From contig JBAZOJ010000174.1 of the NCBI GenBank assembly GCA_041648755.1, positions 1 through 8,017 of the forward strand: a stretch of 8,017 bases of DNA, in the 5' to 3' direction. Shown in pieces: positions 1 through 7,288 of this stretch. Every line of letters begins with the position of its first letter. Positions within the stretch are counted from its first letter, which is position 1. Below the pieces are notes generated by a model, which saw only the letters and a program-made list of their open reading frames with translations, ran no database searches and was not told the DNA's origin. Position numbers and translations under genes: made by a program. This stretch comes from JBAZOJ01 sp041648755. Lineage in GTDB: Bacteria > Planctomycetota > B143-G9.

Positions 1-1860
1 TTCAGAGTGTTCACCTCGTGCACTTTTCTGGCCATATCCCTGGAAGGACTTTCAGATCTGCAATTACCTCCCGGCTTGAAGATCCTGCACCTATCTGGCT
101 ATCGCGGGGACATAAGAGGGATACGTGGTGCTGAGAATTCGCTTGAGGCAGTCCGTCTCGGCAATGTGGCAAGATTCTCCAACTGGATGGTCGGCTACGG
201 AGCACTCAAGGATGTCGTCATTTCAGGTGAATTCGCGCGGGACGAAGACTATCTCGACTTCACCAAGACCATTGTTCAACTGCCAGCACTTAGGTCGCTC
301 AGATTCGAGCCCATGGCACGGAACTTTTCCTTTATTTCCGCTCTGAAGACACTGAAGTGCCTGTGGATGACATCGAAAGCAACGGAATTTGCCCCGTTGT
401 CATCACTTACGGAACTGGAATGCCTGTGGATCGAACTCCACTCGGACTGCGATTTTTCCGCGCTGTCGCCTCTGAAGAACCTTAAGTACCTGGCCCTTGA
501 CTTGCATGATGTTACTCCACAGGAAGATGGCAGACACCCCCCCCTCGACTTGGCCACCCTCGCCCCCGTTGCCGGAAAAGTCAGCCTGTTGCGCCTGGAG
601 CGCCCCTTGCGGCATCCCGAGTTGTTTGCCGGGCTGAGTTCTCTCGAAATCCTGGACTTCAGTTTCTCTCCACGCAAGGGCGCCGTTGTCAAGTACCTGG
701 CGTCGCTGGTGAATCTCAGGCATCTGTCCGGGCTTGAAGTTCTTGAGCCTGACATATCGCCTCTCTCAAAGCTTACCCACCTCGAATGCCTCGATCTGAA
801 ATCCATAGGGGAAATTGACCTGTCCGGCCTAAAGGAATGCGTTGCCCTCCGCGACTTGTCAGTTGAAATGCAAGGGAAGCTGAACGTCGAGCCCCTTATT
901 TCGCTCCCACTGCTGACCCGCCTTTCCCTAGTGTCGAGTTCAAAAAGGTATGGCGAAGACGCGCAGGAGGACATTCTGGGGTGCAAGGAACTGTCGCGTT
1001 TCACAGGGCTTAAGTCGCTGACGCTGCGAGTCAGCTACCTCAGGTCGATAGAGTTTCTCCGATCGCTCAGATCACTAATGAGCTTGGATCTGGCAGGCTT
1101 TGAGGTGACGGACTTGTCGGCCCTTGCGGGATTGGAGTCCCTGCAGCACCTGAGCCTTTCATGCAGAGACCTCGGACAGGAATTGTCGATTTCACTGCCA
1201 TGTGACTTGCGTACCCTTAGCCTGAGCGCGTGCGCCGGGATCAGGGATTTGTCCTTTCTGGATGGCACAGATAGGCTCTCTTCCCTCATGCTATGGGGAT
1301 GCAGCAACATTTCGGAGTTACCAAAGCTTCGTGCCCCGATGGAACAGTTGAAAACACTATGCATTGGGAATTGCCAGAGGCTGGTTGACACATCCGGCCT
1401 TGCATCAATGCCTGCGCTCCAAGCTTTGGTGATCTCCGGCACTGCCTGCAAGGAAGTGGCCGGATTCGACACGCTGAAGTACCTCCGGTATGCGTACTTC
1501 AACGAAATGTCGATGCTGGAGCATCTACCGAAAGCCGCGCCCGGCGTCCCTCTTGTCTCTGCCCACATCTCAGCCGTTCAGGGCCTGAAGTCCCTCGAAG
1601 GAATTGAAACATGGCGGGAACTCCGCCAACTGGACCTGGAACTGTGCGAAGCGATCAAGGACATCTCTCCTCTTGCTTCTCTGGCGAAGCTAATGGATCT
1701 GAAACTGAGTGGCGGAACTTCCGTGGAGGATATCAAGCCGCTTGCGAAGATGACTTGGCTTAAGTCGTTGGGCATCGTGGGCTGTCCGTTCGCAACCGCC
1801 GCCAATATCGAGCTTCTGAAGAAGGCCTTGCCCGAGTGCTTGTTCCTGGACAAGGAATGA
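1..1860 (+). CDS. Exported leucine-rich-repeat protein, first of three tandem paralogs (5' end cut by window edge)
   Basis: The frame is open from base 1 (TTC AGA GTG) to the TGA at 1858-1860, giving 619 visible residues. The GTG at 7 is not the real start: the first residues (FTSCTFL) align with residues 210-216 of the next paralog (FSCCTFL) and 212-218 of the third (FPSCTYL), so about 206 N-terminal residues lie outside the window and full length would be near 825. The visible part is nearly all irregular LRRs of about 20-30 residues with an LxxLxL core (LKILHLS, LKYLALD, LECLDLK). Many repeats follow an internalin/SDS22-like pattern such as 'ISPLASLAKLMDLKLSGG'. Several have Cys near the turn (LSLSAC, LMLWGC, LCIGNC, LGIVGC). 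The C-terminal cap is IELLKKALPEC. A signal peptide is inferred from the paralogs, not seen. The likely role is extracytoplasmic ligand or protein binding; no enzymatic domain is visible. The LRR assignment is firm; the biological function is unknown. Confidence 0.88.
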   Translation, partial: FRVFTSCTFLAISLEGLSDLQLPPGLKILHLSGYRGDIRGIRGAENSLEAVRLGNVARFSNWMVGYGALKDVVISGEFARDEDYLDFTKTIVQLPALRSLRFEPMARNFSFISALKTLKCLWMTSKATEFAPLSSLTELECLWIELHSDCDFSALSPLKNLKYLALDLHDVTPQEDGRHPPLDLATLAPVAGKVSLLRLERPLRHPELFAGLSSLEILDFSFSPRKGAVVKYLASLVNLRHLSGLEVLEPDISPLSKLTHLECLDLKSIGEIDLSGLKECVALRDLSVEMQGKLNVEPLISLPLLTRLSLVSSSKRYGEDAQEDILGCKELSRFTGLKSLTLRVSYLRSIEFLRSLRSLMSLDLAGFEVTDLSALAGLESLQHLSLSCRDLGQELSISLPCDLRTLSLSACAGIRDLSFLDGTDRLSSLMLWGCSNISELPKLRAPMEQLKTLCIGNCQRLVDTSGLASMPALQALVISGTACKEVAGFDTLKYLRYAYFNEMSMLEHLPKAAPGVPLVSAHISAVQGLKSLEGIETWRELRQLDLELCEAIKDISPLASLAKLMDLKLSGGTSVEDIKPLAKMTWLKSLGIVGCPFATAANIELLKKALPECLFLDKE

Positions 1861-1997
1861 AACATACAGCCCTGTGGGCGCTTTCCCTGACGAGGCGCTT
1901 TGTCGAACGAAGGCGAGCCAATCGGGAGAGCCACATGTTGCGATCAAGACCTGGAAGCTACACGGCAACACAGTGTGCTCGTATGGAGGGTGTGAAA
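1861..1997 (+). other. Intergenic leader between first and second LRR genes
   Basis: This is 137 nt with no convincing promoter or terminator. A short GCCC-TGT-GGGC stem is present near 1869-1879, too weak to call a terminator. The second gene's reading frame has no stop anywhere in this interval and includes an ATG at 1857 that overlaps the first gene's TGA as ATGA. It shows no similarity to the 19-nt gap before the third gene. Confidence 0.5.
1985..1990 (+). promoter_or_regulatory. Shine-Dalgarno site that decides the start of the second LRR gene
   Basis: GGAGGG ends 7 nt before the GTG at 1998, which is ideal spacing. It overlaps the in-frame ATG at 1983 and leaves only 1 nt before the GTG at 1992, so both of those are poor starts. 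The GTG at 1998 also places a typical signal peptide at the N-terminus. Confidence 0.75.
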
Positions 1998-2099
1998 GTG
2001 AGTAACAGCAAGTCATTTGGGTGGTCGTCCGCTCTTGTCGCGCTCTTCCTTGCGGCCATTGCGCTTGTGTTCAATTGCGCGCCGATGGTCGCGCAAGCT
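1998..2099 (+). other. Sec signal peptide coding segment, second LRR protein
   Basis: These are residues 1-34: a polar start with one Lys (residue 5), a hydrophobic core at residues 10-25 (SSALVALFLAAIALVF), and a c-region ending VAQA before Glu35. The Cys at residue 27 is preceded by VFN, which does not fit a lipobox, so signal peptidase I cleavage is more likely than lipoprotein processing. Confidence 0.75.
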
Positions 2100-4505
2100 G
2101 AGGGTCTCGCCATAACAGGGGCTCAACTGAAATTAGTGCAGGGCAACCCCGAAGATATGATGCGCTACCCGGACAATGGCGTTCCGCTGGACGGGTACCC
2201 GGTCCCCAAGCAGGGCGATATCGTTCAAGTTGAGGACGAGTTCGCTCAGATGACCTCAAGCAACTATTGGCCGAAAATCACGTTCTACTGGGAGGACTGC
2301 GGGCAGCAGGCGGATTTCGACTATCGCGACCATCTTGGATACCTCAACGGGCGGATTTTCGCAGTGATGCTCTCCAATGCGGCCACGTGGGAGTGGCTGG
2401 GAAAAGCGCCACAGGCAGATCTTGCCGGAGTGCGTTACATCGAGGTGCAGGGCGTTCCCCCCGCCGGTTTCGCCTCTCTGCTGGCAAGGCTGCCGAAGCG
2501 CAAAATCGTGGTCCGCAGCGGCCAAGGTTGCTTCGCTTCGCTCCCGGAGGCGCTTGCGCCCATGGAACCGCTCGGGTTGATGGTGGAATGCTGGGACCAG
2601 GTGAATCCCCTGGATCTCACATTGTTTTCCTGCTGCACCTTCCTGTCGGCGGAACTGCTTGTCTCAGCACAATTGCGATTACCTCCCGCGCTGAAGGTCC
2701 TGCACTTGAGCGTCAACCATATTGGCACGGCCAAGTTGCAGGGCGCGGAGGGCTCGCTGGAGACACTCCGGCTATCAGGATCGCTGGATGTTTCAGGCTG
2801 GCTGGTTCGCTGCAGCATGCTGAAGGACGTCGCCCTGATATCAGGTACGAATACCGGGGACATCGCCAAGGTGCTGGAACAGTTGCCAGATCTGCAGTCG
2901 CTCAGGATTCCGGCCGGGTTCAAGACCGTCTACTTCCTTTCTTCTCTGAAGAAGCTGAAGGTCCTGTGGCTTAGGGATAATCATCCCAACATCAAGGCCA
3001 TCGCAGACCTGAAAGATTTGGAGTTCCTGAGCGTTACCCAGCCTTGCGACTGCGATATCCCCCTGCTTTCGGCGCTTGCGAATTTGAAGTACCTCGACCT
3101 GGCGATATCCGAAAAAGGCAACGCGGATGACGGCGGACCCGTGCCCCTCAATCTGTCTGCCTTTGCGCCGATTGCAGGCAAGATATTCCGGCTCTCCCTC
3201 ACGGGATCGTTGCGCGTCGCTGAACCGGAGAAGCTGGGCATGTTCACCTCTCTTGAGTACCTGACCTACTGGGGCATGGCGCGTCCGGAGCCGTCTGTCG
3301 AATGCATTTCCAAGCTTGTGAATCTCAGGTACCTCTGGGGATTGCACGTTGGGAATCAGGACTTGGCGCCGCTGGCGAGATTGACAAACCTCAGGAGCCT
3401 GGAGCTGAATGCGGGTAAGGAGAGCGATTTGTCGCCCCTCAAGGGATGTGCTTCGCTGCGGGATCTCACGTGTGGAATTGGCGAAGCGAAGGTTGCGGGT
3501 CTTGCCTTTCTGGACTCGTTGGAGTATCTTTCAATATCTGCAAATCTGGGCACTGGCGACGCGGACCGGAACATGGAGGACTTGGGTTACCCGGCGCTGT
3601 CCAATCTGAAGGGCCTCAAGATCCTCAACTTGAGGGTAACGGGGCTGAGGTCTGTAGAATTCCTGGGCACGCTCGAATCTCTGACCGGTCTGATTCTGGA
3701 CGAATACCATGGATCAGATCTGACGGTTCTTGGCAAGCTGAAATCCCTGAAGTATCTGCTCCTAAGCAGATGTGAGAACATGAACGCTGTACCCGCCATC
3801 CAGTTGCCCGCCGACCTGCGCGCTCTCTCCCTGCTTGCATGCGGTATGCTGAGCGATCTGTCCTTCCTGGATGGCGCAAAGCACCTGGCGACCTTGTCAG
3901 TTGAAGAATGCGATTTCGTCGGTGCTCTGCCGGAACTGGCCGATCCGCTGGCGAGCCTCACCCGCTTCGGCATAGGTTCCCGGGGACTGGTGGACACCTC
4001 CGGGCTGACGTGTATGCCTGCCCTCGAGATTCTTAGGATATCCGGCTTCTCCGGGGAGGAAATGACCGGACTTGACGCCCTGAAGTCCCTGAGAAATGTG
4101 GGGCTGGGGAATTTCTCAAAGGCCTCACGCCTGCCGAAAACCGCACCCGAAGCCCCGATTGTGGAGGTTTCTGTGTCGGGCGGGGAGGAGTTGACTTCTC
4201 TCGGCGGTATCGAAGCATGGAAAAGCATCCGCAAACTGACCCTTGCCGTGGGGAAGAAGATTACGGATCTGACGCCCCTGGCTTCCCTTGCCGAACTGGA
4301 GTATCTTACGATGTCCGGCGGTGAAGCGATAAAGGATGTCACGCCAATCACGAAGATGTCCCGGCTGAAATGGCTCAACATCGAGGAATGCGACTTCTCC
4401 ACCCGTGAGAATAACGATCTGCTGCAGAAAGCCCTCCCGGGCTGCCAGTTCTTTTTCATGCAGGAATGGCGTCGGAATCAGAGGCACAACCAAGCGGGTG
4501 ACTAA
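1998..4505 (+). CDS. Exported leucine-rich-repeat protein, second paralog (complete)
   Basis: This encodes 835 residues from the GTG at 1998. That start is preferred because GGAGGG lies 7 nt upstream and because it puts a Sec signal peptide at the N-terminus: a short polar stretch (SNSKSFGW), hydrophobic residues 10-25, and a cleavage site after AQA at residue 34. The frame stays open upstream to an ATG at 1836 inside the previous gene, but starting there would bury the signal peptide. Residues 35 to about 206 form a region shared with the third paralog (LKLVQG, PEDMMRYP, LSNAATW, QGVPP) that I do not recognise. About 25 LRR cores follow, from LKVLHLS near residue 230 to LKWLNIE, then the cap LLQKALPGC (808-816) and an extra 19-residue tail absent from the paralogs. 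No membrane anchor or sorting motif is seen after the signal peptide, so the protein is probably periplasmic or secreted. It lies 137 nt after the first paralog and 19 nt before the third. Ligand binding is inferred; the specific function is unknown. Confidence 0.88.
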   Translation: MSNSKSFGWSSALVALFLAAIALVFNCAPMVAQAEGLAITGAQLKLVQGNPEDMMRYPDNGVPLDGYPVPKQGDIVQVEDEFAQMTSSNYWPKITFYWEDCGQQADFDYRDHLGYLNGRIFAVMLSNAATWEWLGKAPQADLAGVRYIEVQGVPPAGFASLLARLPKRKIVVRSGQGCFASLPEALAPMEPLGLMVECWDQVNPLDLTLFSCCTFLSAELLVSAQLRLPPALKVLHLSVNHIGTAKLQGAEGSLETLRLSGSLDVSGWLVRCSMLKDVALISGTNTGDIAKVLEQLPDLQSLRIPAGFKTVYFLSSLKKLKVLWLRDNHPNIKAIADLKDLEFLSVTQPCDCDIPLLSALANLKYLDLAISEKGNADDGGPVPLNLSAFAPIAGKIFRLSLTGSLRVAEPEKLGMFTSLEYLTYWGMARPEPSVECISKLVNLRYLWGLHVGNQDLAPLARLTNLRSLELNAGKESDLSPLKGCASLRDLTCGIGEAKVAGLAFLDSLEYLSISANLGTGDADRNMEDLGYPALSNLKGLKILNLRVTGLRSVEFLGTLESLTGLILDEYHGSDLTVLGKLKSLKYLLLSRCENMNAVPAIQLPADLRALSLLACGMLSDLSFLDGAKHLATLSVEECDFVGALPELADPLASLTRFGIGSRGLVDTSGLTCMPALEILRISGFSGEEMTGLDALKSLRNVGLGNFSKASRLPKTAPEAPIVEVSVSGGEELTSLGGIEAWKSIRKLTLAVGKKITDLTPLASLAELEYLTMSGGEAIKDVTPITKMSRLKWLNIEECDFSTRENNDLLQKALPGCQFFFMQEWRRNQRHNQAGD

Positions 4506-4512
4506 CCGATAC

Positions 4513-4517
4513 GGGGA
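4513..4517 (+). promoter_or_regulatory. Shine-Dalgarno site of the third LRR gene
   Basis: GGGGA lies 7 nt upstream of the ATG at 4525, inside the 19-nt gap after the second gene's TAA. It is weaker than the upstream gene's GGAGGG. The closeness to the preceding stop codon would allow re-initiation by ribosomes finishing the second gene. Confidence 0.6.
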
Positions 4518-4524
4518 TTAAAAG

Positions 4525-4623
4525 ATGAAGTGGCGCAATCTCGGCGAAGCATATCTCCTTGTGGCATCCGCACTCTTGACTGCTGTTGCTGTAGTAGCGT
4601 TCCCTCAGACCCCGGCCCAAGCT
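4525..4623 (+). other. Sec signal peptide coding segment, third LRR protein
   Basis: These are residues 1-33: MKWRN with Lys2 and Arg4, a hydrophobic core at residues 10-25, and PAQA before Glu34. The cleavage site lines up with that of the second paralog (AQA then E-G/S-LAITGA). No Cys is present, so this is a signal peptidase I type signal. Confidence 0.8.
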
Positions 4624-7005
4624 GAGAGTCTCGCGATAACGGGGGCGCGGCTGAAACTTGTGCAGGGCAGCCCCGAAGACATGATGCGCTACCCCTTTTA
4701 CAGCTACAGCGGCGGGGATGACAAATTCTACCCATCGCCCCGGTCGGGCGACATTGTCCAGATAGAGGCCACGGATGCTTTCTATGCCCGGCAGGAAAGC
4801 TGGCCCAGGATCACCGTATTCTGGGAGGCCTTCGGCTCAAAAGCCGATTTCGACATCGGCGACCATTTCGGCTACGTCGACGGACGGGTCTTCGCCTTGC
4901 TCCTCAGCAATGCAGCCACCTGGCAATGGCTGGAGAAGGCAACTGACGCCGAACTTGCCGGGGTGCGCTATGTCGAGATTCAAGGGGTTCCACCCGCCAA
5001 TTTCGCCCCTCTGATTGAAAAGCTGCCCAAGAAGAAAATTGTTGTCCTCTGCGGCGAATGGTGTTTCCCATCAATGACCGATGCGATCGCGCCGCTTGAG
5101 CCTCTCGGCCTTATCCTGAAAAAGAAACTCCTCGTAAGTTCCCTGGACCTTCATGGGTTTCCATCCTGCACTTACCTCTCCGTGGAATGCGAAGGCATCT
5201 CTGAACTGCTGCTGCCCCCTGCCCTTGAGGTCTTGCGCATATCGACCGGCTGGGGAGTATTCGGCAAGGTGTCGGGCGCCGAAAGCTCACTGAAGTCGGC
5301 CAGTTTTTCCGAAATCACCAAGTTTATTAGATGGCTGCCGGCATACCGCGCACTGAAGGACCTGTCAGTGACGACGAATTTCTATAAAGAATCGGATTAC
5401 GTCGAGTTCACCCAGGTTCCCGGCCTGCTTCCTGAACTCCGGTCACTTCGGTTCCCGGCGGAGCAGCACGATATCTCCTTCTTGTCCGGTCTGAAGGATC
5501 TAAGATCCCTCTGGTTGTTCTCCCGGCAGACGGGATTTGCGCCTCTTACCGATCTTGCGAAGTTGGAGTACTTACGGATCGAACAATGGGCTGACTGCGA
5601 TTTCTCAGCGCTTTTCGCATTGAAGGATCTGAAGTACTTTGCGTTGCTGATCAGCCCGGGGGAGGATCGGACCGTGCTTGACCTCGCCGCCCTCGAGCCC
5701 ATGGCCGGGAAGGTGATTCGCCTTGGATTTAGCAGTATGGATGGCCGACTGCGCCTCGTCAATCCAGAGGCTATTGCCGCCTTTACTTCCCTTGAGAACC
5801 TGAGTTTCGCGGGATACCGAGTACCGGATATCCCCATCGATTCCATTGCGTCACTAATCAATCTCAGGCGCATCACCGGGCTCTTTGTGCCGAACCGGGA
5901 CATATCCCCTCTGGCGAAGCTTCCTCATCTCGAATATCTGAGCCTCGAGTCCGACGACACAATTGACCTGACAGGCCTCAAGAACTGCGCAGCTTTGCGG
6001 GAACTGTCCGTCTGGACGCCGGAGAGGCTGAACCTGGAACCCCTTGCATCGATGGCATCCTTGACAAGCCTCTATCTGACAACAGGCTATTACAGGGGCA
6101 ATGAAACAGACACTGATTGCGCTCCCTTGGCGAACCTGAAAGGGCTGCAGCACCTGTCTGTGAGTATCACCGGACTGAAGTCCGTCGAATTCCTCGGCTC
6201 GCTCCCATCGCTGTCGACACTGACAATAAGTGGCTACGCGGGAGCTGATCTCAAGGTTATCGGGGCGCTGGAATCCCTGCATTCCCTTTCCGTCGCCGGT
6301 TGCAGAGACCTTGAGTCCCTTGATTCCATCCGTTTGCCGGAAAGCCTGCGCTCGCTCGAACTGCATGACCTCCCTTCACTGGGCAGCCTGGCATTCCTTG
6401 ATGGCGCCGCGAGCCTCGTGTCATGCCGGATCAGCATGTGTCCCCGGGTAAAGGCGATCCCGAAGTTGTCCGCGCCCTTGCCACGGCTCACGAGCATCCG
6501 GGTGATGGACTGCGATGAGTTTGAGGACACATCAGGTCTTGCATCGATGCCCGCGATCGAGACTCTCGAACTCAATCAATTTGAGGGCACCGAGATAGTC
6601 GGCTTCGACGCTTTGAGTTCCCTCAGATACGTGTACATCGATCGGTTCACCCATCTGGAGAGTATCCCAAAGGCCGCCCCCGGAGCACCGATCATGGAAG
6701 CCCGTTTCGAAGGCGAACCCACTTTGTGGTCCATTGAGGGATTTGAGACCTGGCGGGAACTCCGCAGGCTGGATCTGAGATTGGGGAGAAGCACTCCGGA
6801 CCTCTTCTACCTGGAGGCTTTGACTAAGCTGGACTACCTGAGGCTGGTCGGCGGCGATCTGATAGTCGATGTATCGTCGCTTGCGAAGATGACGTGGCTG
6901 AGGCGGCTTGAGTTGATGGACTGCCCATTCTGCACACTTGAGACCATCGAACTGCTGAAGAAGGCCCTCCCCGGATGCACCGTGAGCGGTAATGCGTTGC
7001 ACTAA
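4525..7005 (+). CDS. Exported leucine-rich-repeat protein, third paralog (complete)
   Basis: This encodes 826 residues from the ATG at 4525, preceded by GGGGA with a 7-nt spacer. The start is supported by a signal peptide: MKWRN, hydrophobic residues 10-25, and AQA cleavage after residue 33. The mature N-terminus (ESLAITGARLKLVQG) matches the second paralog closely: 2115-2171 and 4639-4695 differ at 9 of 57 bases. The unrecognised N-terminal region covers residues 34 to about 208. LRRs begin near LEVLRIS (about residue 234) and run to LRRLELM, followed by the cap LLKKALPGC (810-818) and eight more residues. Some repeats carry Cys near the turn (LSVAGC, CRISMC, IRVMDC, LELMDC). The C-terminal part resembles the first paralog more than the adjacent second one (shared ETWREL, LAKMTWL, IELLKKALP). 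The 19-nt gap from the second gene implies co-transcription and possible translational coupling. No anchor or catalytic motif was found. It is likely an extracytoplasmic binding protein of unknown target. Confidence 0.9.
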   Translation: MKWRNLGEAYLLVASALLTAVAVVAFPQTPAQAESLAITGARLKLVQGSPEDMMRYPFYSYSGGDDKFYPSPRSGDIVQIEATDAFYARQESWPRITVFWEAFGSKADFDIGDHFGYVDGRVFALLLSNAATWQWLEKATDAELAGVRYVEIQGVPPANFAPLIEKLPKKKIVVLCGEWCFPSMTDAIAPLEPLGLILKKKLLVSSLDLHGFPSCTYLSVECEGISELLLPPALEVLRISTGWGVFGKVSGAESSLKSASFSEITKFIRWLPAYRALKDLSVTTNFYKESDYVEFTQVPGLLPELRSLRFPAEQHDISFLSGLKDLRSLWLFSRQTGFAPLTDLAKLEYLRIEQWADCDFSALFALKDLKYFALLISPGEDRTVLDLAALEPMAGKVIRLGFSSMDGRLRLVNPEAIAAFTSLENLSFAGYRVPDIPIDSIASLINLRRITGLFVPNRDISPLAKLPHLEYLSLESDDTIDLTGLKNCAALRELSVWTPERLNLEPLASMASLTSLYLTTGYYRGNETDTDCAPLANLKGLQHLSVSITGLKSVEFLGSLPSLSTLTISGYAGADLKVIGALESLHSLSVAGCRDLESLDSIRLPESLRSLELHDLPSLGSLAFLDGAASLVSCRISMCPRVKAIPKLSAPLPRLTSIRVMDCDEFEDTSGLASMPAIETLELNQFEGTEIVGFDALSSLRYVYIDRFTHLESIPKAAPGAPIMEARFEGEPTLWSIEGFETWRELRRLDLRLGRSTPDLFYLEALTKLDYLRLVGGDLIVDVSSLAKMTWLRRLELMDCPFCTLETIELLKKALPGCTVSGNALH

Positions 7006-7119
7006 GGGGAGCGCGGGCAACGCGACTACTTCTGGCGGAACTGGATTCCCGGACAGCAATTCGCTTTCATCATTTCATCCTGAATACTAATGTTAGTGGC
7101 CTTTCAACGACGTTTGCGC

Positions 7120-7155
7120 GGAGGGCACATTGTCCGCCTCAGGCGGATGCCCTCC
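7120..7155. terminator. GC-rich interrupted hairpin between convergent genes, possible bidirectional terminator
   Basis: The outer arms GGAGGGCA (7120-7127) and TGCCCTCC (7148-7155) are perfect 8-bp complements. The inner arms TCCGCC (7133-7138) and GGCGGA (7142-7147) pair as 6 bp around a TCA loop. A one-sided 5-nt bulge (CATTG) separates the stems. The position between two converging stop codons suits a terminator for both strands. No T-tract follows on either strand, so it is not a classic intrinsic terminator. It could instead be a dispersed palindromic repeat or a transcript-stabilising stem. Confidence 0.5.
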
Positions 7156-7180
7156 TCGTCCACCAGGGGCGGACCCTCCT
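7142..7180. repeat. Imperfect direct repeat GGCGGA(TG)CCCTCCT
   Basis: GGCGGATGCCCTCCT at 7142-7156 recurs as GGCGGACCCTCCT at 7168-7180, differing only by a 2-base deletion. The first copy forms the right half of the large hairpin, so the second may be a decayed or partial duplicate of it. With only two copies visible, this could be local slippage. Confidence 0.45.
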
Positions 7181-7263
7181 AAGGCGGGCGCGTTGAGCGC
7201 GACCACGCGAAGAACGCCCTTGCAGGCCGATGCCATCGAAGGCACTCGCGCGAGCCCACTGTG

Positions 7264-7278
7264 GGTGGCGTAACCACC
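7264..7278 (-). terminator. Small hairpin just after the FGE-like gene's stop
   Basis: GGTGG (7264-7268) and CCACC (7274-7278) pair around a 5-nt loop (CGTAA). It begins 10 nt beyond the minus-strand TAG. The stem is only 5 bp and lacks a T-tract, so a termination role is tentative. Confidence 0.25.
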
Positions 7279-7288
7279 AGATGCCGCG

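Larger units (their letters stand above)
7006..7288. other. Intergenic region between convergent genes
   Basis: This 283-nt gap separates the stop of the third LRR gene from the stop of the FGE-like gene. I see no supported coding frame. The right half is GC-rich and carries the hairpins and direct repeat listed separately. The left part (7006-7119) contains only weak stems, such as CGCG-GGCAA-CGCG at 7012-7024 and ACTAA-TG-TTAGT at 7086-7097. Confidence 0.6.

Noticed and set aside
1938..1964. Possible sigma-70 promoter (TTGCGA, 15-nt spacer, TACACG) before the second gene
   Set aside because: Both boxes are poor and the spacing is short; this is no better than chance.
1836..1997. N-terminal extension of the second LRR protein (start at 1836 or 1857)
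   Set aside because: It would place the signal peptide 47-54 residues inside the protein, the third paralog has no such extension, and a strong Shine-Dalgarno site points to 1998.
2067..2081. Lipobox at Cys27 of the second LRR protein's signal peptide
   Set aside because: The residues before Cys (VFN) do not fit the lipobox consensus, and the AQA site a few residues on matches the paralog.
2267..2974. 235-codon plus-strand frame inside the second LRR gene
   Set aside because: It is an out-of-frame shadow with Arg/Gly/Ala-rich composition and no homology to anything recognisable, and it overlaps a well-supported gene.
3587..4459. Long antisense open frame (290 codons) opposite the second LRR gene
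   Set aside because: It is rich in Ser/Arg with no domain signature, and similar minus-strand frames lie opposite the other paralogs (e.g. 276-1004, 5397-5903). It is a codon-bias shadow of the LRR genes.
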